The notes beneath the pieces are model-generated. The model was not told where the DNA came from and searched no databases. It saw only the letters and a list, made by a program, of their open reading frames with translations. From Azospirillum lipoferum (GTDB lineage: Bacteria > Pseudomonadota > Alphaproteobacteria > Azospirillales > Azospirillaceae): a stretch of DNA of 64,000 bases. The position numbers and the translations under genes are program-made. This document shows, piece by piece, positions 7,067-14,800 of this stretch. The first letter of the stretch is position 1, and each line of letters opens with the position of its first letter. The DNA is taken from assembly GCF_024170005.1 (NCBI RefSeq), contig NZ_JALJXJ010000018.1, forward strand, positions 111,017-175,016, read 5' to 3'.

Positions 7067-10000
7067 GTGGCGAAGCACACCAACATGCTGGCGCAGGCAG
7101 TGGCGCACCATCAGGCCGGGCGCCCCGCGGAGGCTGAGCGCGGCTATCGCGAGGTGTTGGCCGCCGACCCGCGCAACGCCGACGCGCTGCATCTGCTGGG
7201 GGTGTTGGCCCTGCAATCCGGCCGCGCGGAGGAGGCGGTGACCCTGATCGGCAAGGCCCTGGCGCAGGCCAAGGGTGTCGCCGACTATTGGGACAATCTG
7301 GGCAGCGCCCTGTCCGCCGCCGGACGGCCGGACGATGCCGCGCAGGCCCATCGCAACGCCACCATCCTGGACCCGCAGGGGGCGCAGCGGCGGCACAATA
7401 TGGGCAATGCCCTGGCCGCGCTCGGCCGCCATGACGAGGCGCAGCGGGCCTTCGCCACGGCATTGGCGCTGAAGCCGGACTATGCCAAGGCCTGGTATAA
7501 TCTCGGCAATGGCCATGCCGTGCGTCATCGCTACGCCGACGCCGTGACGGCACTGGACCGCGCGGTGCGGCTGGCGCCGGGCATGGTGGAGGCGCACAAC
7601 AATCTGGGCGACGCGCTGGCGATGGCCGGCCGCCTGGAGGAGGCCGTCGCGCAGCACCGGCTGGTGACCCGGCACCGCCCCGATGACGCCACCGCCTTCT
7701 ACAATCTGGGCGCCGTCCTGCAACAGAAGGGCGCCCTGGAGAGTGCGGAAATCGCCTATCGTCAGGCGCTGAAGCGCAACCCGCGCCACAGCGCCGCGCT
7801 GAACAATCTGGGCAGCGTCCTGAAGCGGCTGGGCCGTCCCGATCAGGCGGAACTGTGCCACCGGCAAGCGCTGGAGCTGCATCCGGAGTTCGTGGAGGCG
7901 CGCTACAATCTCGGCAACGCCTTGCAGGCGCAGGGACGCTACGAGGAGGCGACGGCCTGTTTCGAGGAAGCCCTGGCCCAGCAGCCCGACCTTGCCACCG
8001 CCACCTACAACCTGTCGCTCCTGGCGCTTCTTCACGGCGACCTGTCGCGCGGCTGGGCGGGGTACGAGCGGCGTTTCGCCGCGGGCGAGGCGATGCCGAA
8101 CCGGCACTTCCCCATTCCGCGCTGGGGCGGGGAGCTTCTGCGCGGCAAGCGGCTGCTGGTATGGCGCGAACAGGGTGTCGGCGACGAGGTGATGTTCGCC
8201 TCCTGCTATGCGGACGTCATCGCCTGGGCGGGCGGGCCGATCACGATCGAATGCGATCCGCGTCTGGTGCCGCTGTTCCGCCGCTCCTTCCCCAACGCGA
8301 CGGTGCGGGCCGAAAGCTGCACCGGTGACGCTTTCGGCGGGAACCCCCGGGAAATGATCGACCCAATCGACTGCGACCTCCAGGTTGCGGCGGGCGACCT
8401 GCCGGAGCTGCTGCGCGGCAGCCTGTCCGCCTTCGAACCGCAAGGCTCCTGGCTGGTGCCGAACCCGGCGCTGGTGAAGCGCTGGGCTGAGCGGCTGGCG
8501 GCACTGGGACCGGGCCTGCGGGTCGGCATCGGCTGGCGCAGCCAGCTGATGACCGCCGACCGCAAGGCGGCCTATGTGATGCTGGAGCATTGGGGGCCGC
8601 TGTTCGCCGTTCCCGGCGTGGTCTTCGTCAATTTGCAATATGGCGACTGCGAGGCCGAACTGCGGGCGGCGGAGGAGCGCTTCGGCGTGACGATCCACCG
8701 CTGGGCCGACCTGAACCTGAAGGATGATTTCGATGGGGCGGCGGCCCTGGCCGCCAACCTGGATCTGGTGATCTCGCCGGCGATGTCGGCAGGGGAGCTG
8801 GCGGGGGCGCTGGGTGTGCCGGTCTGGCGCTTCGGCACCCGCGACTGGACGCAGCTGGGCACCGGCATCCGTCCCTGGTTCCCGACGATGCGCCTGTTCC
8901 AGCCCAGTCCCGGCGCAGGGCTGGACTCCACCGTCGGGGCGATGGCCAAAGCCCTGCACGGCATGATGCCGGAACCGCTGCCTGTCGCGGCGGTGCAGGG
9001 ATCGGCCGAACCGGAACAGCGCATCGACTTCGACGCCCTGCTGAACCGTGCCGCCGACCTTCACCGTGCCGGCCGGCTTGAGGAAGCGGAAGCGGCCTAC
9101 CGCACCGCCATCGCCGCAGCCCCCCGGCACGAGGCCCCCGGTCTTCCCGACGCCCTGCATCTGCTGGGACTGTTGATGCACCAGACCGGGCGGAACGAAA
9201 AAGCGCTCGCCCTGATCGGCGAAGCGTTGCGCATCGACCCGAACTTTCCCCAGGCCTGGAACCATCTCGGTCTGGTGCATGAGATGGAGAAGCGCCATGC
9301 CGAATCATCATACGCCTTCGCCCGGGCGCTGGCCCTGCACCCGGCCTATCCGGAGGCGCTGACCCATCTGGGCCTCGTCCACCAGATGGGCGGGCGGGTG
9401 AGGGAGGCGGTGCGGTTGCACCGCCGAGCCATCGCCATCCAGCCCGACCATCCCCCGGCCCATGCCAATCTCGGCCATGCCCGCGAGCTTGGCGGACAGA
9501 CGGCGGAAGCCACCGACCATTACCGCCGGGCACTGGCCCTGCAACCGGAGTCCGCCGAGGCCAACAACAATCTTGCAACCATGGCGACGCTGGCCGGCCA
9601 GTTGGAGGAGGCGAAGAGCCACCTGCGACGCGCTCTGCGGGTCGATTCCGGCTTTGCGCTGGCGGCCTGGAATCTCGGCCTGATGGACCTTGCCGACGGG
9701 CGCATCATGGAGGGGTGGGCCGGCTATTCCCGCCGCTTCTCCGCCCGGCAGTTGCAGCGCGCGCGCCGCATCGACCGGCCGGTCTGGACGGGCGAGGCGT
9801 TGCAGGGCCGGCGCCTGCTGGTCTGGTCGGAACAGGGGGTGGGGGACGAGATCCTGTTCGCTTCCTGCTTCGACGCCTTGAATGGACTGGACGGGCCGGT
9901 GACCGTCGAATCCGACCGGCGGCTGGTCAGCCTGTTCGCCCGCTCCTTCCCCTGGATGGCGGTACGGGCGGAGACGGTAGACCCGAATGGACGGGAGACG

Positions 10001-10618
10001 ATCGACCCGCCGGATTGCGACCTTCAGATGCCGGCCGGGAATCTGCCCGCCCTGGTCCGCGACGGGGTGGCGCGCTATCCGCACCGTCCGGCCTACCTGC
10101 GCCCCGACCCCGACCTCGTCACCCGGTGGCGCGACCGCCTCGCCACCCTGCCCGGCCTGAAGGTGGGGCTGGCATGGCGCAGCCAGATCGTCACCGCGCA
10201 GCGCGCCGCCGCCTACACCGGCCTTGCCGACTGGACGGCTCTGCTCGACCTGCCCGGTGTCAGCGTGGTGATGCTGCAATATGGCGACTGCGCCGCCGAG
10301 CTGGCCCGGGTGGAAACGGCCACGCGCCGGCTGCACCGCTGGGACGACCTGAACCTGAAGGATGATTTCGAAGCGGTGTCCGCCTTGATCGCCAATCTGG
10401 ATCTGGTCATCTCGCCAGCCACGGCGGTGGGCGAGCTGGCCGGGGCGCTGGGCACACCGGTCTGGCGGCTCGGCACCCGCGACTGGACGCAGATGGGCAC
10501 CGGCATACGCCCCTGGTTCCCGTCCATGCGCCTGATCCAACCACCGGAAGGCCAGGGGCTGGCTGACGCCGCCCGGCAGGCGGTGCGTACGCTGGCGGCG
10601 TTGGTTCCAACCGGATGA
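7067..10618 (+). CDS. Two-module TPR / GT-B-like glycosyltransferase (FlmG-like, probable flagellin glycosyltransferase)
   Basis: This 1183-residue protein has two copies of the same architecture. Module 1 has about nine TPRs (residues 1-320) and a catalytic-like domain at 330-618; module 2 has TPRs at about 650-870 and a second domain at 880-1183. Each domain carries RLLVWxEQGVGDE near its start, a WRSQ motif, NLQYGDC or MLQYGDC, and a C-terminal block LDLVISPA...GELAGALG.PVW..GTRDWTQ. This resembles GT-B folds of the heptosyltransferase/FlmG type, where TPRs bind flagellin and the GT domain transfers a nonulosonate. The assignment to flagellin rests on proximity to flbT and flagellin. The start is GTG 7067 with a G-rich site; ATG 7085 is possible. 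Confidence 0.82.
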   Translation: MAKHTNMLAQAVAHHQAGRPAEAERGYREVLAADPRNADALHLLGVLALQSGRAEEAVTLIGKALAQAKGVADYWDNLGSALSAAGRPDDAAQAHRNATILDPQGAQRRHNMGNALAALGRHDEAQRAFATALALKPDYAKAWYNLGNGHAVRHRYADAVTALDRAVRLAPGMVEAHNNLGDALAMAGRLEEAVAQHRLVTRHRPDDATAFYNLGAVLQQKGALESAEIAYRQALKRNPRHSAALNNLGSVLKRLGRPDQAELCHRQALELHPEFVEARYNLGNALQAQGRYEEATACFEEALAQQPDLATATYNLSLLALLHGDLSRGWAGYERRFAAGEAMPNRHFPIPRWGGELLRGKRLLVWREQGVGDEVMFASCYADVIAWAGGPITIECDPRLVPLFRRSFPNATVRAESCTGDAFGGNPREMIDPIDCDLQVAAGDLPELLRGSLSAFEPQGSWLVPNPALVKRWAERLAALGPGLRVGIGWRSQLMTADRKAAYVMLEHWGPLFAVPGVVFVNLQYGDCEAELRAAEERFGVTIHRWADLNLKDDFDGAAALAANLDLVISPAMSAGELAGALGVPVWRFGTRDWTQLGTGIRPWFPTMRLFQPSPGAGLDSTVGAMAKALHGMMPEPLPVAAVQGSAEPEQRIDFDALLNRAADLHRAGRLEEAEAAYRTAIAAAPRHEAPGLPDALHLLGLLMHQTGRNEKALALIGEALRIDPNFPQAWNHLGLVHEMEKRHAESSYAFARALALHPAYPEALTHLGLVHQMGGRVREAVRLHRRAIAIQPDHPPAHANLGHARELGGQTAEATDHYRRALALQPESAEANNNLATMATLAGQLEEAKSHLRRALRVDSGFALAAWNLGLMDLADGRIMEGWAGYSRRFSARQLQRARRIDRPVWTGEALQGRRLLVWSEQGVGDEILFASCFDALNGLDGPVTVESDRRLVSLFARSFPWMAVRAETVDPNGRETIDPPDCDLQMPAGNLPALVRDGVARYPHRPAYLRPDPDLVTRWRDRLATLPGLKVGLAWRSQIVTAQRAAAYTGLADWTALLDLPGVSVVMLQYGDCAAELARVETATRRLHRWDDLNLKDDFEAVSALIANLDLVISPATAVGELAGALGTPVWRLGTRDWTQMGTGIRPWFPSMRLIQPPEGQGLADAARQAVRTLAALVPTG
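8468..8906 (+). repeat. Near-identical 439-bp glycosyltransferase core, copy A
   Basis: This segment codes for residues about 468-613 of the 1183-residue protein. It aligns without gaps, over the same 439 bp, to copies B (13660-14098) and C (15463-15901), which lie in opposite orientation inside the 1999-residue gene. Identity extends to third codon positions; within the innermost 209 bp I see a single difference from B and C (a gtt/gtc change at 8611-8614). The flanking TPR codons are clearly diverged. Confidence 0.85.
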
Positions 10619-11298
10619 GCGCTACCTCCGTCCTGCTGGCTGAGGCGTTCGACCGGCACCAGACCGGCGGCTTCGAAGAGGCGGAGCGTCTCTACCGCCG
10701 CATCCTCGCCGGCGAACCGGCTGAGGCGGAGGCCCTGCACCGCCATGGCCTGCTGGTCGCCCAGCTTGGCCGGCTTGAGGAGGCCGACCGGCTGCTGACC
10801 CGGTCGTTGACCCTGGAGCCGGCAGCAGCCGAGGTGGCGGTCAACCATGCCAGGATCCTGCGTGCGCTCCAGCGGCCACAGGATGGGGCTCGCCGGTTCC
10901 GCCACGCCCTGGCGCTGACACCCGCCCTGTCGACCGCGCTGGAGGGGCTTGGTCATGCCGAACGCGAAGGCGGCGATAGCTCGGCGGCGGCCGGTGCCTA
11001 TGGCCGGGCGGCGCTGCTCGGCGCCGGAGCGGCGGTGCTGCACCAATGGGGCATCGCGCTGGACGGCATCGGTCGCCTGGAAGAGGCGGCAGAGGTTCTG
11101 CGCCGCTCGGCCCATCTCGATCCGATGGTGCCGTCGGTCGCCGCCAAGCTGGCCGCAATCCTCCATCGGCTGGGGCGTAACGGCGAGGCTGCCGCCTGGT
11201 ATCGCCACGCGCTGGTGCTTCAGCCCGGCCGTAGCGAACTGCGCGAGGCGTTTTCCGACATCGCCGTCACGCGCAGTGACTTGCCACCTGCGGCATAA
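10615..11298 (+). CDS. Tetratricopeptide repeat protein, translationally coupled to the preceding glycosyltransferase
   Basis: This 227-residue protein is TPRs throughout, for example FDRHQTGGFEEAERLYRRI at the start, RLEEADRLLTRSLTLEP, and RNGEAAAWYRHALVLQPG at the end. There is no transferase domain, signal or membrane segment. Its ATG overlaps the stop of the 1183-residue gene in an ATGA arrangement, so the two are probably translated together and may form a complex. It looks like the TPR half of one more module without the catalytic half, which could be a separate adaptor or a truncated copy. Confidence 0.85.
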   Translation: MSATSVLLAEAFDRHQTGGFEEAERLYRRILAGEPAEAEALHRHGLLVAQLGRLEEADRLLTRSLTLEPAAAEVAVNHARILRALQRPQDGARRFRHALALTPALSTALEGLGHAEREGGDSSAAAGAYGRAALLGAGAAVLHQWGIALDGIGRLEEAAEVLRRSAHLDPMVPSVAAKLAAILHRLGRNGEAAAWYRHALVLQPGRSELREAFSDIAVTRSDLPPAA

Positions 11299-11531
11299 CC
11301 CTTTGGTTCAAAGGGTCGGATGACCTCCGGATGGTATTGCGCGAAATGATTTCAAGATCCCACCCCTGCGACCCACTGTCATACATCTGAACGGTTGGGG
11401 CATTTTTTCGCATGGTTTGACCGCATAAAACGCAAGATTAGGGTTGTTCGGCGCTTCGGATGGGTGAACACTGATGTCACCGGCCCGTCACATTGAGGCG
11501 GGACGGGGACTGATCCCATGGAGAGCGACTC

Positions 11532-11711
11532 ATGCACACTGAAGCTCGCCTTTCGTCTCTGCAAGAAAAGCACATGCGCCTGGACCGGGCGATCCTCGAC
11601 GAGGAAAAGCGCTCGTGGCCGGATGAGAGCGCAGTAAAGCGCCTCAAACTTGAAAAGCTGCACGTCAAGGAAGAAATCGACCGCCTGACGCGCCCCGGCC
11701 CGATGAATTAA
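11532..11711 (+). CDS. YdcH-family (DUF465) small coiled-coil protein
   Basis: This 59-residue protein begins MHTEARLSSLQEKHMRLDRA, has a charged middle (ILDEEKRSWPDESAVKRLK) and ends with LEKLHVKEEIDRLTR. This matches the short helical hairpin of the YdcH/DUF465 family, common in proteobacteria and of unknown function. The start ATG is preceded by GGAGAG at a good distance. It has its own stop (TAA) 50 bases before a strong terminator, so it is probably a monocistronic gene. The 233 bp before it are relatively AT-rich and hold no other recognisable gene. Confidence 0.82.
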   Translation: MHTEARLSSLQEKHMRLDRAILDEEKRSWPDESAVKRLKLEKLHVKEEIDRLTRPGPMN

Positions 11712-11760
11712 TCCCCCAATCACAGCAACGACCTTTAAGCATCAACCCTGAACAGGGTTA

Positions 11761-11801
11761 AAAAGGCCGGGTTGAGGCGGACTGCCTCAACCCGGCCTTT
11801 T
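11761..11801. terminator. Bidirectional intrinsic terminator
   Basis: A perfect 18-bp inverted repeat at 11761-11778 and 11784-11801 has a 5-base loop. It is GC-rich in the core, with an A-tract on one side and a T-tract on the other. It serves the YdcH-like gene on plus and the 1999-residue gene on minus, whose TAA stop begins at its edge. Confidence 0.9.
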
Positions 11802-14800
11802 TAGTGGCCGGCCATTTTGGAGACCATCTGGCGGAACCGCTCAAGCTCTGCCGTCACCGTCGGCAGCAGGTCGGCCACCCGTTGGCCGGGACCAGTCCAG
11901 AACAGCCGCATCGACGGGAACCAGGGCCGCACCGCGGTGCCGAGCGCCGTCCAATCGCCCGTCCGCCCCAGCCGCCAAACCGGAACGCCGAGCGCCCCCG
12001 CCAGTTCGCCGGTGGAGGTCGCCGGTGCGATCACCAGATCCAGGGCCGACATCAGCGCCGCCGTGCCGTCGAGATCGTTGCGCAGGTCGAGGTCGGCATA
12101 GGCATGCGGCGCCCGGCCGAAGGCCTCGCGCGCCGCCGCCAGTTCCGCTCCGCAGTCGCCATATTGCAGGTTGACCGGAATCAGGCCAGGCAGGGTCAGC
12201 ACCAGCCGCCAGTCCTCGATGCGCGTATAATCCGGCATGCGGTCGGGGTCGAGCTGACCGCTGCGCCACGCGATGCCGACCCGCAAGCCTTCCCCCAATC
12301 CGGCCAGACGCCGCCGCCAGACCTCCACCGCCGCCGGTTCGGCGTGCAGCGCCGGTTCCACCGTGGCGAAAGCCGACAGGGACCCACCGAGATGCCGCGA
12401 CAGTGATCCGATGGGAACATGGGCGTCGATGTCCGCCACCGGCTCGTCCGGTTTGACCGGGACCGGCCGCACCGTCGCCTGCGGGAAGGAGCGGGCGAAC
12501 AGCGGCACGAAGCGGGGATCGCATTCGACCAGGATATGGCCACCCACACGGCCGGCCCGTGCGATCAGGTCCGGCAGGCACTGGGCGAACATCAGCTCGT
12601 CACCGATCCCCTGCTCGCGCCAGACCAGCAGGCGCCTGCCCGACAGATCCCCGCCCTCCCAAAGAGGGACGCCGGGGCGCCGGAAGGCCGCCGTCATGTC
12701 TCCCGTGTCGAAGCGGCGGTCGTAGCCGTCCCAGCCCTGCGCCAGCCGGCCGGCCACCAGAGCCAGTATTCCGCCGTTGAAGGCCGCTGCCGCATGGCCA
12801 GGCTCCACCGCCAGCGCGCGGGCACACCACGGACCAGCCGCGGCATCGTCCCCCAGTTCGCGCAGCAACCGGCCACGGTTCGCCATCGCGTCGGCCAAAG
12901 CGGGGGCGAGCACCAGGGCACAACGCCCTGCCCGCTCCGCCCTATCCAGCCGCCCCAGGCGGCGCAGCGCCACCGACCGGTTCAACCAACCCGCCTCCAA
13001 CCCCGGCGACCGGCGAAGGGCCTGCACATGTGCCTGCTCAGCCTCGCTCCAGCGGCCCAGCCGGGCAAGCGCGACGCCCAGATTGTCGTGCGCCTCCGCC
13101 ACATCCGGATCCGATCTGACCGCCAGCCGGTGGAGCCGGGCCGCCGCCTCGCTCCGCCCCAGCGCGTCCAGGGCATTGCCGAGGTTGGTCAAGGCCGCCG
13201 CGCTGCCGGGCTGGATTGCCAGGGCTGCCCGGAAACTTGCCGTCGCCGGCCCTGCGCGCCCAAGCGCCAGCCGGACATTCCCCAGGCTGATATGCGCCGT
13301 CGCATAATCCGGAGCCTCGGCGATCGCCGCGGCGATGCGCGGTTCCCCTTGCTCCGATTCCCCGGACTGGTGGGCGAGCAGGCCCGACAGGTGCAGGGCC
13401 ACCGGGTCGCGCGGTCGGCTCGCCAGCACCCGCTCATAAAGGGGAGCGGCAACATCCAGGGCACCGGTGCGATGGGCGGCGACCGCCCGTTCCAGCAGCC
13501 CGTCCGGGTCGGGGTCCGGATCCGCAGGGTCGCCATCGCCATTTCCGGATTGGCCATTTCCGGGCCCGGCCGGCATAGCCGACCGGATCCGCGGTGACGC
13601 GATGGCGCGCAAGGTCGTCGCCATCCGGGCAGTCGCGGACTCCAACCCTTCGCCTGGATTGGGCTGGAACAGGCGCATCGTCGGGAACCAGGGACGGATA
13701 CCGGTGCCCAGCTGCGTCCAGTCGCGGGCACCGAAGCGCCAGACCGGCACACCCAGCGCCCCCGCCAGCTCCCCCGCCGACATCGCTGGCGAGATCACCA
13801 GATCCAGGTTGGCGGCCAGGGCCGCCGCCCCATCGAAATCATCCTTCAGGTTCAGGTCGGCCCAGCGGTGGATCGTCACGCCGAAGCGCTCCTCCGCCGC
13901 CCGCAGTTCGGCCTCGCAGTCGCCATATTGCAAATTGACGAAGACCACGCCGGGGACGGCGAACAGCGGCCCCCAATGCTCCAGCATCACATAGGCCGCC
14001 TTGCGGTCGGCGGTCATCAACTGGCTGCGCCAGCCGATGCCGACCCGCAGGCCCGGCCCCAGTGCCGCCAGCCGTTCAGCCCAGCGCTCCACCAGCGCCG
14101 GGGCCGGCACCAGCCAGGATGGCCGCGCGGAAAAGCGCTTCAGGTCGGCGCGCAGCAGGCGCGGCAGGCTGCCGGCGGCAATCTGGAGGTCGGCGTCGCG
14201 CGGGTCGGCGCTCTCCGGCCGGACATCGGCATCGGGGAAGGAGCGTGCGAACAGCGGAACCAGACGCGGATCGCATTCGATCACCAGACGCCCGGCACGC
14301 CGCATCGCCTCCTCATAGCAGGAGGCGAAGAGGATCTCATCGCCCACCCCCTGCTCCCGCCAGACCAGCAGGCGGCGCCCGGCGATGTTCTCGCCGCGCC
14401 AGGCCCGCATGGCGAGCCGGCGCCGCTGGTCCTGGAACTGCGGCGTGGCAAAGCGCCACTCATGGTCGGCCCAGCCGGCCCGCAGCTCGCCGGCCTCCAG
14501 CAACAGGAGGGAACGGTTGTAGCGGGCCTGCGCGTGCTTGGGATCGGATTCCAGCGCCGCATCGAAGGCGGCGAGGGCCTCCTCCTGCCGTCCGTGCCGT
14601 TTCAACAGATAGGCAAGGTTGCCGTGCGCGTCGGCCAGCGACGGTGCGAGGTCGATGGCGGTCCGATGGCAGGCCTCCGCCTCCGCGACCCTGCCCAGCG
14701 CCTCCAGGGCATTGCCCCGGTTGGTCCAGGCGACGGCGTGGCCGGGGTCGCAGCGGGTCGCACGCTCCAGCAGGCGCGCCGCCTCGTCGAAGCGGAGCAG

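Noticed and set aside
11379..11723. Minus-strand 114-codon frame
   Set aside because: The plus strand here holds the YdcH-like gene with ribosome site and terminator; the minus frame has no family.
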